Positions 1 through 11,934 of a DNA stretch of 64,000 bases are shown here, piece by piece. Under the pieces are notes generated by a model that ran no database searches, was not told the DNA's origin, and saw only the letters and a list, made by a program, of their open reading frames with translations. The translations under genes were made by a program, and so were the position numbers. Every line of letters begins with the position of its first letter. Within the stretch, counting starts at the first letter, position 1. The stretch is from Callorhinus ursinus. Lineage: Eukaryota; Chordata; Mammalia; Carnivora; Otariidae. The DNA lies in the NCBI RefSeq assembly GCF_003265705.1, contig NW_020312904.1:1055727-1119726 (forward strand), read 5' to 3'.

Positions 1-1075
1 GAGGGAGAGCGGCGGAGGGGGAGGAGGGGGAGGAGAAAGAGATGCCCTGGGGTAAAGCAAAGCGGGAACTGACGGCGGGAATCCTCATTCCAGGTCCCTT
101 TCTACATGCCCGGATGCTGGGTGTGAGCGGGTGGTCACACCTGTAAAGTGTCGGGCAGTAACTGAGAGGAACGAGGGTGGTCCTCCTCATCCCTGTGCCA
201 CAGACACCTGTTCCAATGGCTGAACGCGGAATGGCCACGGCACATGCTCACAAGGACAGGAAAGGGCTGGGCTTGTTGCCCGGTGACCGAGGGGAGGCAG
301 GTGGCACGGCTGCTTGGGGGCTGGCGGGCAGTTTCTTCGGCAGTCACACGGACCCTGGCCATCCACGCTGCTTGTAGGCATTTCCCCGAGAGACATGAGA
401 CTCGTGTCCACATAGAACACGACACGGATGCTGACGGCAGCCCTGTGCCAAACATGAGAAGCAGCCACCTGGTTCTTCAACAGGTAAATGATCAGCAAAC
501 GGGAGCCCATCCGTGCGATGGAAGAGCAGGCTGGAGTAGCATGAAAGCCATGCCCTGGGGTCCAACGGGATGCCGCTCAGCCACGCAGACGAGCCCAACA
601 CGCACACAAGGGCCTGGGTGTTCAAGGGAGACGTGCAGAGCGAGAGAAACCTTCTCTATAATGCTTTTTTTTTTATGACGTTCTGGAAAAGCGTGACACA
701 GATGTGGAAAACAGAGCAGAGCTGGGGGGTGAGGGGTGGGGGCACAGCCATGGAGAGAGGTTCCTGGTGACGGGACTCCCTCATCCTGATCGTCTTGGTG
801 ACCGTATGAATCTAAACAGGTGTTAAAGCCCATAACTGCGCACACATATTTAATGTCCATTTTACTGTATGTTAACTTAAATAAAACCATCCGCCTGAAC
901 ACTAAAAAAATAGTCTATTCGAATTGAAAGACAAAGCATGTTCTTCTACCCGCAAATTTAATATTCTATCATTACATAAATTAATATTTAATTAAAATGT
1001 CATTAAACCAAAAAGTAGACTATAAAGCAAGACATTTAAAAATAGAATAGAATAAGAACTACAGTGGTATGAAGG
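1..1075. other. Intergenic sequence, no gene recognised
   Basis: The first 45 bases are almost pure purine (GGA/GGGGA type), probably the end of a simple repeat that starts outside the window. The rest is unique sequence, GC-rich to about 800 and AT-rich after that. Short open frames exist on both strands, but none has a recognisable domain. Confidence 0.6.
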
Positions 1076-2085
1076 AAACAAGGCACAGCAATTAATGAGC
1101 TGGAAAATGAAAATCACCCACACGGAAGGCAATTCTTTGAGAAGACCATTGGAACTGCACATTCCCACCAAGACCAGTGGGAAAACGAACTAACCCACAG
1201 CGTGCATTTTGGGGGATAAAAAATGAACATACCTTCAGAAGCAGCCAAGACTGAAAAGAGAACAGTTGGAATAATTTAGCACCAACCAATTATAAACATC
1301 AGGTGAACTAGACAAATGACAAGGAAGACAACATAACTAATTGAAGCAGAGGAAAGGAAAAAAAATTTAAAGCTCATCTTACGCTTTATGAATTTGAATC
1401 AGAGATGAAAGTTTTTCCCACAAAGAAATCACAATACCCAGCTTTTTAAAAGGCAAATCCTACCACATATTTATGGAACAAAATACAAATTTTCCACCAC
1501 ATGCACAGTGGGAATTTCTCAAAACACTGTCAGAGGTTACTATAATTTTGACGGCAGAAAATCATGGATCCCAAACAAGACAACTGCATTATGAGTAAAG
1601 TCTGAATAGGACGATGAGTGTCCATGTCTATAGATACGAAGTTCTTAATAATACAGCAAAAAGAATGCAAAAGATGTAAAAAGAAAAACATGTCATTCCG
1701 ATTTGGGTTTATCCCAGAAAGGAATGGGTAGTTCAACAGCAGAAATCAATTCTGTATTTCTCCACATTAATAAAACAAAGGAGCAAAATGATATGCTCTT
1801 CTCAAATGATTCAGTTAAATTATCTCATAAAATCAAACGTTTGAATAATAAAACATTTACAATAATGTAAAAAAATTGATAGTACCAGTCACAACCTAAG
1901 AAAACATGCATAAAACATTTGGGGGGAAAACTACAAAACCCCTGAAAAAGTAGTAAAAGCTAAAAATTAGGAGAGGTGTGCCGTATGCATGGGTTATGGA
2001 CACTGTTAGAAAGATGTTGATTTCCCTCAAACTAGATTATAAAGCCAATTCATTTCTAATTAAAAATTAAAATCCCAACATCTTT

Positions 2086-2183
2086 TTCCTCTTCCTCTTC
2101 TTTGTTATCATTGTCTTCTTCTTCTTCTTCTTCTTCTTCTTCTTCTTGTTCTTCTTCTTGTTCTTCTTCTTCTTCTTTTTTTT
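2086..2183 (+). repeat. (TTC)n microsatellite
   Basis: The run is a TTC/TTG pyrimidine tract ending in poly-T, imperfect at both ends. It lies inside the ancient L1 relic. Confidence 0.9.
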
Positions 2184-2792
2184 AGGAGAAAGGTCCTGAG
2201 CAACTACTTTTCACAAGGAGCAGAGTAGAGCCTGGAAGCTGAGCTCAGTGCGGGTGCTTAAGGGGAATGTGGTCATGTGTCCCTCACACACTTCAGTATA
2301 TGGTGCTAGTTATTCTCACGATAAGGAAAATGGAATTTGATCCCAGGGCACACCATGTACAAAAATTACTTCCATTTGGATTAAACACCAAATGTAAAAG
2401 ATGAAGTAACAGATTTTAGAAGTCAACACAGGGGGCTAATTTCATGCCCTTAGGAAGGTAAAGGGTCTTAACAGGACGCAGGAAGTACAAACTAGGGAAC
2501 AAGAGTCTGATGATTTACATTACATTAAAATCAAGCCCCATCGCTTGGCGACCGATCGATGAGGACAGTGAAAAAGCAAGTTGCAAATGTGGAGAACATA
2601 ATTGCAAACCATGTGGTGGACGGTGGGTCAGTGCTCAGGAATACAAGCCCTTCTGTGGGTCAGTGACAGCAGGAGAGTCCACACACAGATGCTCACAATT
2701 GCTGCCAGAGAACATCCAAATGAGCATAAATATACAAAGTGACACTCAACATTCTTCATAAGCCAGGACGTGGGAAGTGAAATGAGATACCA

Positions 2793-2980
2793 TCACATGC
2801 ACACACGCATGCATATGCTCACGACACATGCATGTGTGCACACAGTCCCACACCCACACCCACATGCACACACCCACACATATACGGTCAGGCACCCCCA
2901 CACATGCATATATGTGCATGCATGCCCATGCACACACTCACACACACTCACACACACATGTGCACATCCATGCACACACA
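2793..2980 (+). repeat. CA/CATG-rich alternating repeat
   Basis: This is an imperfect (CA)n tract with CATGCA and CACACC variants, alternating purine and pyrimidine throughout. The Cys- and His-rich open frames across it are artefacts of the repeat. Confidence 0.85.
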
Positions 2981-3480
2981 CCTTGATGGCCAGGATCACT
3001 GAGTGAGCAGCCTGTGGAAGCGGGGCTCCCACATGCTGTTGTTGGGGTCCCCGGACACCTGGACACGTGCATCTCGTGTCAGTCCACTCCTTGGCGTGTG
3101 GTCTGGAGAGTCTAGGGTGCACGCACATTCATTTGTGCACCCAGAGGTGTGTGCAGCCGCAATGCTCAAGGGAGGAGATCTGAGGCAGTCTCGATGTCCA
3201 CCAGCAGTAGAAGGGGCGAGGCGCATCCATGACGTGGATTACGGTGGCTGTGACTTACTGAACCTCAGCTACACATATCAGGGGATGATTATTCTCAAAA
3301 ACATGGTATTTGAAGGAGAAAAAAAAAACAAGCCATAGAATATACTCTGCATCATCCCATTTATTATAATGTTCAAAACGACAAATGTAAATAATATGTT
3401 ATTTATGGACATGAGTTATATGGGGAAAGCAATCTTATTTGAAAAGCAAGGTTAATGCAAAATTCAGGATAGATTTTATC

Positions 3481-6400
3481 TTTGTGAAGGAGAAGCACCT
3501 TATGACCATCGAGGGGCCGTGGGAGGGCTTGTTCAGTTTCCTGTGCCAGGTGGCGGGTGAGCACTAGTCCTTTATTCTTATTATTAGTTCTTGAAATGTG
3601 CATGCTGGTTGCTGCCCCCCGTGCGTCGGCTGTGTTCCAGAAGGTAAAGCGGTGTCTCGGATGGGGAGCAGGAGAGCGGTCAGCTCGTGGCCCCGTGCTG
3701 GGCAGGAGAAGGGACTCCACATGTTGGTGGCTGACCGAACACAGATGTACCAAGACCCTGTCCCGTGATGTTAGAACCGTGGCAGTTTAGTAGATCACGG
3801 AGAAGCAGAATGGAGGAATTGCACTCCCACCGTTCTGGTTGGTCGGGATCTTGGTGGCCGCCTCAGCGGGACAGCCACGGCCCCCTTCCACCCATCTTCC
3901 TGAGAGGAGCGGCGTGGAGGGGGCTGGCACCTCAGGCCACACGCCAACGGCCCTCGGGCAGATACGCTCTTCTTGCTGCCGTCACAGCGTCCGCAGCCTG
4001 GTCTCCATGGTTGGAGACAGCTGCCCACACTGCATCTCCTTAGAAACACTTTTCACAGGTCGCATCGCCACCTGTGCGCAACTGGAGACAGCCCTGCGGG
4101 GGGGGCTGCTTCAGACCCAGCCCAGAGCCTGCAGGCTGTTACCTTGCTTCTCCAGGGAGCTTGGAAGCTGAATGCGAGGCACTCAGAAGGGAGGTGAGTC
4201 CCAGGGCTACCGAGCTGGGCCAGGCAGGCAGTAAGAGGAATGGGGACTTGGAAGCGAGGAAGAGCTCGGGGCCACTGTCGCCCGTGGCTCATCAGGAGAG
4301 GCACCGGAGGCTGGAGCGACCAGGTGGATGACGGCCTGTTTGCCATCCACGGCTGGTCTCTTCTGTGTCATGGCTACTGAAAGGCAGCATGCATCCTGGT
4401 TCCCGGGACATGTTGAAGGGGCCACGGAAGGGGTGTGTGCACATCCTGATGAGGAGTCAGAAGTCCGGGGGTGTGCATGTGTGTATACCACAGTATGTGC
4501 GTGTGTATATGTGTGTCGTGAGGACAGACGCAAATTGAAAATGAGAGGCTTCATTCTCCTTGTCGTGAGCTCCAGCTGAGGAATGTGTCCTCAAGGGCTG
4601 GCGGCCCCCTTCTTGAGAGGCAGACATCGGGGACACGGTGCCCTGTCTCTGTGCTCCCTGCCCTGGGAGGTGGGAGCCTAACTCTGGGGGGCGCCTTGCT
4701 CCACTCTGCAAAACCACCTCCCGTCCTAAGGATTCGGGCGGCCAACAGGGGCTCTCCCCAGCGACCATGATCACGGGAGGCCTGACCGTGTGACAGAGGG
4801 GACCCAGCAGGCCCCCTCGTACTTGCAGGCTAGTTATGTTCCTCTTGAGAACACGGACGGGTGGGGTGAGTCTGCCTGGCCACGTGTGGGCAAGATTCCC
4901 ATCTTTGTGCTTTCCTAGCAGATTGTCCACGACCCTTGTCCCATCCTGCCTTAGTGCTTATTCACTAATAGGCCTGTTTTCTGTCTCCACTCCTGTTTGG
5001 GGAAGTTTTCTGTGTTTGAGAAGACCTGGCTTTGTTTCTTAATATTTCCCCAACAGTGTGGATGCGTGTGTGTGTGCAAAGGGACAAGACAGGCCACTTG
5101 GATCCCTGGATGCCCGGTGGGTTCTCAGCCGTGGTCACGGGAGGAAGACGGCCTTGAGAGCATCACGGACAGCAGGCGGACAGCCAGTCTGCAAGGTAGA
5201 TGCCAGCAGTCCTCCTGCATCCCTGTGCCAAGCCTGGGCCTGACTGGTGTTGGCATTAGTGACAATTGTTGAATAAACTCTTGAGAAGTTCCCCCCAAAT
5301 ACAGTATGCTTTATCTCACGTTGTAACATGAATATGCAGGTCTGCCTACGCATATTCGCTCAGCGGGTAGTATTCGGTGCTTCGAGAAAAACAATTTCAG
5401 AATAGATCAGGGAAAACTGACAGCCCTGATACTTGGCTCAATGTGAGGGAAGAGCGAGCGGGGAAGCAGAAACTGAGCCCACGGTCCTTCTGCAGCACCT
5501 ACTGGGGTTTGGGGAGAAAGGGTGTCATGCTTCAGCCGTGCACAAGAGAACCCAGAAGGACTAACAGATACTAACATGTCCACCACCCGCAACACATGCA
5601 GAGCTGCTCGTATTTGCTTCTGGTTCTTACTAAGACACCGGTTTCAAGGGGCAAACAACTACGGTAGAGTTGGCTTGCATCCTCCCACTGAGTTTTATAC
5701 TTTACTGTGTGTCTCTATTTAAAAAAATGTATTATATTTTAGTGCCTTACGTTGTCAAAGAAAACATAGCCTCTTTGGGACTTTGTTCTCTCACTCGACA
5801 TCACGTGGTTGATTTAATAGCGGGTTGTGAGGGTAATCGCGTGCATGTCTCGCGCTTCCTCGCGCCCCGTTCTCTGCGGGCTGTCCCCGGGAGCTCTGAT
5901 CACTGTTGTCTGTGCCGTGAGCGCCCCTGCACACTTCCTCGTAAGAGTACCTTCAGGTCGGTCATCCTTAAACACGCTGCGCCGTTTCCCCCAAAATTAC
6001 CTTGAAAATCCATGACGTGTCTCACAAGTTTTCGGATTGGAATCCAAGTTTGTAAAGGTTTCGTAGCTGCATAGAATGTGAATTATGACATCGGATTTTG
6101 TATATATGTTTTCTCCACTTTCACCATTCATTGGATTTATAGAAAATATCATGGTTGGCAAGGCCTGTCGTCATTCCCAACCCTATCAGGCCCATCCATC
6201 GACACGTATCTCGGAAAAGTCTGACTTTAATAACTTGTCCAGACACACTTCTGTATTCTGGTTCTAAGACAGGTAGTTTGATACGGAGACAGAGAGACAG
6301 AGAGAGCAGGAGGAAGAGGGAGAGCAGGTTGGACATGCTGTCTTTCGTGAGTTTGTGACGGGCTGATGCATTTCCTACAAAGCCCTCAACGGCACGCATC

Positions 6401-6595
6401 ACAGCAGGATTTAAATTTGTGGTGGTGGATGTGAGTCCAGCCCTGTTGGGGAGATGGGCCGGTGTGTCACCAGGTGGTAGGAGTGGCAATCACTGAAGGA
6501 AGGCATTTGTGTGGGTGACCAGTGCTCCCCTCAACATGGCGCCGAGACCCAAGTGTGATAAATACATAAAATGGGGAAAAACAAATTTAAGAATA
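3481..6595. other. Intergenic sequence, no gene recognised
   Basis: The stretch is mostly GC-rich unique sequence to about 5650, then AT-richer. A short TG-rich patch lies near 4470-4520. No exon, promoter or confidently named repeat was recognised. The 5700-6160 segment could be a very old L1 relic, but the resemblance is too weak to call. Confidence 0.5.
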
Positions 6596-6599
6596 GAGA

Positions 6600-7050
6600 T
6601 TGGAAAGGATGAGGGACTAGTGCCATTTTTCACATGATTTCATGGCTGAAGAATCTTAAAAAGTCTATAAACTATGAGAACCAATCAGTGCATTTACCAA
6701 TGTCACTCGAACTCTGCTCAGGATACAAAAATCGATTATGTTGGCCACAAACAGGAAATAAAACTAAGAGAACAGTATCACTTGCCATAACATCAAAACA
6801 TTTTCAGTATGTTTTGCAAAGGAACACACTGAAAAAAATATGTAACCCTTTTACATTGACAAGTACAAATATTACAAAAGTAGCTGTTGAGGGAAACCAA
6901 GACTTGAATAAATGGAGGGGTCCAGCATGCTCATGGATTGGAGGACCCAGTGTGAAAATGCAAATTCTCGCCCGAATTAATGCGTGGTTTGATCTCAAGC
7001 TCTGTCAAAATTCGAGCAATATCTTGGGGTGGAAGTTGAGGCAGCTCATT
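6600..7050 (+). mobile_element. Ancient L1 ORF2 relic
   Basis: The piece is AT-rich. Around 6925-6965 it keeps the phrase CATGCTCATGGATTGGAGGA, which is characteristic of the L1 ORF2 CSWIG segment. The frame from 6634 to 7074 contains L1-like wording (WIGG, KMQIL) but is otherwise degraded. It is short, truncated at both ends and has no tail, so it is an old fragment. Confidence 0.55.
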
Positions 7051-8629
7051 CTAAGATTTGCTGGGAGATGCTGAGAGCCAGGAGCAGTGGGACAGACAAC
7101 AGGCGGGTGTCTCAGGTTCCCCGACCTCCGTCACCATGGTGACTGACAGCACCTCATCCTGCAAACCTCCACCCCATGGGCCTCCTGTGGATGTCCAGGG
7201 CCCCTTGCATTGTGTGTTTGCCCCTGAGAATCAATGGCACCAGCCCTTTGCTCTGTGAGGAGTTATTTTGTGGGCTCAGGGGTGCCGGGCCCTGATTCAC
7301 CTCTGAGTCCTTCCCATCTGACTGCTTGACACACCTGCTGAATGAATAAAGCTCACAGGGCCTGAACGATCAGTCACAGGGATGTGAGTTCGTCTTTGCC
7401 AGTGGAGGCCCCAGGGCTGTCACCCCCTCTGCTCCCGGGGACCCAGCTGCCACACAGTGATCTAGAAACCACCTGCGGGAGCAAGCCCCTGTCCCCACCC
7501 TCCAGCCCCTGACTCTACCTGGGGGTCTGTCCTGGGAGCACTGGGCTTCTCAGGATCAGAAGGGTCCCAGATGATGAGGCCATGGGAAGGAGGAGCTGCG
7601 AGCGGCTACTGGGCTGGGTGGCCAGGATGGCAGCCTGCCGAGGGCATTGGAATCACAGCTGCACCCAGTCCTGCTGGGCGGTGCTGGGCAGGGGCTGGGA
7701 CAGCAGCTGGGGCACTCCCAAGGGGAGGACAGAGCTCTACAGGGCGGCCAAACACAGAGGCAGTGGATGCATCAACTCTCTCTGCTCTGGGTCACCCAGG
7801 GAACCGTCCCCAGAAAAGACAGTGGTTTCAGATTCTCCATGTGCCACAGGTTCCTCGGCATGTGGTTCCCACATTCTTCACACAAGGGAGTGCAGGTGAG
7901 GATTACGCATGGCCACAGGGCAGTGAGCACACGGGGTGTGCCAAGATGTCAGGATGGAGGGATGCAGGGATGGAGGGACGCAGGGCAGCTCACCACCACT
8001 TCCTGTCCAGGGCGCCACCCTTGAGAGGCAGATGGTGTCCCTGCAGAGACAACAGGATGGAAGGGGTGGGTGGCCACTGACTGTAGTGGTTCAAAGAACC
8101 TACCCCTCACTAACCTTGCCCTCCACCACGTCCCCATCAGCAAGCCTCAAGGCCAGGAGCCTTCTTGGGTCTTGGGTGAGACTGTGCAATATAATCTGTG
8201 AAATTAGTCATGCATCCCACGGGCCCAGCCTGGCTGTGAACGGTGGACGTGCAAGATCAGGCGAGACAGCGTGGGGACCAGGTTGACAGAGCCTCCTGAA
8301 GGAAGGCGCCTTTGCGAGGGCCTCTCCCCAGTGGCCCTTTTCACAAACGGGGAGACTGAGGTCCAGCAAGCACTTGCCCTGCTCACCCCAGGGCTCCCAT
8401 CCTCTCTGGCTCAGTGGTCCCCACTCCTGTGAGCTTCACATCTTCTAGTTTCTTAGCAAGGGGATCCAGTCCCGAAGTCACCTGACCAGCATCTGGTTCC
8501 CTGCCCCGTGGGACAGGTGAGGTAGGGAAACTGAAGGACTCTGTAAAACTCTGCTCCTGGCTCCCTTTCCTGCTTCTATCCTTGCTAGGACCGGCATTCC
8601 CCCCTTTACACAGACCTCAGAACGCAAAC
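7051..8629. other. Intergenic sequence, no gene recognised
   Basis: This is GC-rich unique sequence. An AATAAA lies at about 7345, but with no exon-like structure upstream it is not called as a polyadenylation site. A MIR scrap lies at 8325-8395 and is listed separately. Confidence 0.5.
8325..8395 (-). repeat. MIR SINE fragment
   Basis: The sequence TTTTCACAAACGGGGAGACT, followed by GAGG and a CTTGCCC segment, matches the reverse complement of the MIR core region. It is short and diverged, as expected for this ancient mammalian SINE. Confidence 0.5.
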
Positions 8630-9079
8630 AGTGTGTGTCCTCCTTGCAAGGGACAAGCAGTTAGTGATTTCTCTCGAACAGATCCCTTCCAAGGAAGGAC
8701 CAGGTGAGAGTGAGCTGAGGAACCCTCATTTGTGGATCCAGACCACCAAGAACGACGCCAAGGCTCCCTGGCTCCAAGGAATGCCTCCTGGGTCCTCGTC
8801 TTTGTTCTAACCTGCTCCCGGGTGCCCGAGGGGACACATGCACCAGACCACCATCCTCAATAAAACCCTCAGGCCCCCCAAAAGATGGGACTCTCTCTTC
8901 TTTGCTCTCTGGGACTCCCCAACACTCCGTCTGTACCTGTTCTCTGTGTACCTTCAATAAACTCTGCTCTCACCTCTGCTGGCTCGAGTTTGATTTCTGT
9001 CCTATGTGCAGCCAGGGACCCTTTTGGCTGGTCCTGCAGGACCCCATCTGGGTCCCCGGATTCGGCCTGTGGCATCACA
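8630..9079 (+). mobile_element. Solo LTR of a class I (gammaretrovirus-like) ERV
   Basis: The segment has the makeup of a gammaretroviral LTR on the plus strand. There is a U3-like part, two AATAAA signals (8859-8864 and 8956-8961), and a GC-rich U5-like end with GGTCCTGCAGGACCCCATCT, closing in CA at 9079. The 5' boundary is estimated at the TGTGTGT near 8632. There is no primer-binding site after 9079 and no retroviral coding sequence on either side, so it reads as a solo LTR left by LTR-LTR recombination. It differs from the LTRs of the provirus at 23.2-29.1 kb. No clear target duplication was found. Confidence 0.65.
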
Positions 9080-11460
9080 GGTACAGCGCCCCATCAGCAT
9101 CCAGAATCCCCGCCTGTCTGCGTGAGACACCTCCGTGCTTCTCTCTGTTCAGAACCAGTGGGCCTCCCCGAGTCAAATGTTCTGGGTGGACCGGCCACTT
9201 CCCAGGCAATGTTGGTGTTCTTGAGCTTCTGTGCTTGTGCTGATTTTTGGTCGGATTTGTGGAACCATGAGGGATGCCTGGAAATGTCTACGGGTAGCAG
9301 TTTGGAAAGGTGGAGAGCTTCTCGCTCACGTGTCCCACCCACAGCCTGGTGAGGCCACTGCATGCGGACGGACGGCCCTCAGGAGCGGGCACCGGGACGT
9401 GCGGAGAAGAGGGGCAGGGGAGGGGAGTGAGGGGTAACTGCCACATCCCTGCAGCTGTCGGAGAGCAGACTGGGTGGGTCGGGGGCACACGGTGGGGAGG
9501 ACACGCGGCCGGTGTCTGATCCCGCCAGCGCTCCCTCCGCTGGGCTGACTCCCCAGGGGCGGAGTGAGGCCCCTGGGACCCAGCTCCGCGGGCGGCTGGC
9601 GCGCGTCCCCCCCTCCCCCCGGCAGGTTCTCTGTGCTGTCAGAGCAGAGCCTCCCATGGAGCAGCCGCCAGAAATCGCAGCCTCTCCCAGCCTCCGCCAA
9701 AGCCGCAGCTGAGGCCGCTCCGCATCCTCGGGGAGCCGTGTATGAGCAGAGCTTGGCTCGCTGGGCCAGCGCTGCCCGCAGCCTACCTGGCATCACCACA
9801 GCTGGGACTCCTGGCGCCACGGCACCTGCTGTGTCTCTGCTGGCCTCTTCCTCCCGCCCTGCCCACGTCTGCCTCCCGTTGGGTGGCACCCCAACCTGCG
9901 AGCAGCGGGGCACCGTGAGGACTCGGGCTGGATTGGAGGAGACCATTCAGCTGAGACCGAACAGGTGCAGCCCCGCACCTGTGCCCCACCTGCACATTGC
10001 TGTGAGGATCCAAAACACCGAGCCAGCAACACCCCCTGTTTCTGATGACGATGGGTCTCGCTGGGGGCTGGGGTGAAGAGCGGGGGAGGACAGTTCCCCT
10101 AAAGTGGCCCCAGACATGTATGGCCCAACCTGAGACAGTCCTTCCCTGCGCAGGTGTGTGCACATGCATACGTACGGCACACACAAACTCACATACACAC
10201 ACAGGTACATTCATGTCTTGGCAGGTGGAGAGCTTGTTCCCAAGCTGGCTCACGTGGCCTCGTGGCACCAGCTGCCAAAGTGAGGACCACGGGGCCCAGG
10301 GGACAAGCAGGGCAGAGTTGGGTGGGGCAGGAGAGACGTCCTCTTGCAAATGTGAGTAGGGCTCTGAGAGTGAGCACCGTGTTAGCCTCACCCGCCTGGG
10401 CTGAATGTCGGCCCGGCCTGGTCCCCACCTTCCTCCTCACCCCGGCACCACAATGGCCTGGGTGCCAGGCTGTCTGGTTCCGCACTGGCGCCCCTGGCCC
10501 TGTAGCCCCCCCCTGACAGAGCCCAGTGTCCATTGTCTGCCCGTTCACACCTCTCCTCTCATGCTCTGCCCTCTGCTAGTCTGTGTGGTGACTAAGGATG
10601 CCCGGTACCTCCCCAAGGTGTGTGGGGCTGACGGGGCCTCTGTAAGGGAGAGTGGGTGGACACGGAGCGCCAAGACCCACTGGGCATGCGGCCTTCATCC
10701 CCAGAAGGGGGAGACCCATGGGAGAGAGAGACAGCGGCCAGATCCACATGGGCCGGGCCTGGGACACCACCTGGACACTCAGGGAGCTTCACTCATGAAC
10801 CACTAACCGATAGAATGACCAGAGTCAAGGAAGCTTCTAGCACCTAGAATGACCAAAGACGGAGCTCATGAGCAGCTGTGTTTCCCTGTGGCTAGAGCCC
10901 CGGGAAGTGCCCGGGAGGGTCCCTTTGCTCCATATGGTCTTCGGGAAAGGGATGAGTGTCCCGCCACCGACCGTGTCCCAGCCCGGGCGGGGGCCGGGGG
11001 ATGGAAGGCCCAGGTGGGTGTGCTGGGTGGGGCTGGGGCTGCGATTTCTGCGTGTGATACAGCTCGAAGGTGCTAGTCATCTGTGCAGGGGATTCAAGAA
11101 ATACCAGCCCGAGTCTTCCAACAGGACCATGAAAAATGTCTGCACAGATCTGTGCGGTAATCGGCCTTTGTTCCCGCAGAGCGGCCGCGTGCACGGTGCA
11201 CCCAGAGCCACAGCTGCCTGGCTTCCCTCCACCTACGCGGCATTCGAGAAACCAATTGAAAAATCCACTTGCGCGCTATCTCCGTGAATCTTCATTTTCG
11301 CCTCCGCTTAGCCAAGCTGGGGAGTCTGGATGCAGAGTCTGCATCAATTACGGCATCTCGGGGTTGGGGGGTGGGGGTGGTTTCAAGGTCAGGAGCGCCC
11401 ACACGCCACCCTGTCCGTCTCCCAATGATTGCCCCGAGAGCCAATCTCTGGGCCTCACAT
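9080..11460. other. GC-rich intergenic sequence, no gene recognised
   Basis: The interval is GC-rich throughout. About 9480-9760 has more CpG dinucleotides than its surroundings and could be a weak CpG island. No TATA box, splice structure or recognisable protein supports a gene. A short CA/ACACAC patch lies near 10140-10205. Long frames on both strands, such as one of about 200 codons at 9326-9946 minus, are low-complexity products of high GC. Confidence 0.5.
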
Positions 11461-11464
11461 TCCC

Positions 11465-11930
11465 TATTGGGAGCTCTCTCAAGCATGAACTATCAAATTA
11501 TTGTCAATTCCGGCTGATTTTCTAACAGACAATGGAAAATCTTCAGTCAACTTCATATATGACTTTTATCCACTTTCTTATTTATTCAAAAATAGCAGAG
11601 AAAGGTCACGGGCCTGGCACATGCAGTTAGCTCTTTGCTGTTTATTGAGTTTTTATGCTTGGTTTAAAACTGAATTACTGGGGCATAAAGTGAAAATGCA
11701 TTTATGCCCTTCAGGAAAATCTGTACATAAAAATTAAATTGTATTATGAAAAGCAGAGAGCTGTCTGGGAAGCCCAGAAGAATTGATTAGGAGATCAAAG
11801 TGCCTGTGAGGACACATAATTAGCCTTGTCATCATAGGTGTCCTCCTGTCACTCGAGGTCATCATCCCGGGGGGCACATCCCTGTGGATGCCGGGAAAGT
11901 GGTTGGCACACCGGGCATTGATTGAAGGGT
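11465..11930. other. AT-rich island, candidate conserved non-coding element
   Basis: This is a sharply AT-richer segment in a GC-rich neighbourhood, with no recognisable transposon. It contains homeodomain-type cores (ATTATT, AATTGATTAG, CATAATTAGC) and no coding potential. The composition suits a distal regulatory element, but conservation cannot be seen from one sequence. Confidence 0.25.
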
Positions 11931-11934
11931 GGAG

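Larger units (their letters stand above)
1080..3480 (+). mobile_element. Ancient, heavily mutated L1 relic
   Basis: An AT-rich block carries degraded L1 ORF2-like wording in the order expected for a plus-strand element. Around 1690-1760 is a relic of the stretch encoding the GFIPG/WF segment of reverse transcriptase. Around 1960-2090 is a diverged Cys-W-I-G neighbourhood, and the part near 2780 resembles the late ORF2 AATGAGATACCA segment. A TTC tract and a CA tract are embedded in it, and several pieces are deleted. It has no usable frame and no visible target duplication. The outer limits are approximate, and the part after 3000 is the least certain. Confidence 0.5.

Noticed and set aside
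2746..3128. Cys/His/Val-rich frames suggesting a zinc-binding peptide
   Set aside because: Direct translation of a CA/TG alternating repeat.
5700..6160. Antisense ancient L1 relic
   Set aside because: Some phrases are suggestive, but the order and similarity were too weak to support a call by eye.
9480..9760. CpG-island promoter of a hidden gene
   Set aside because: CpG content is only moderately raised, and there is no splice donor, conserved exon or transcript evidence in the sequence.
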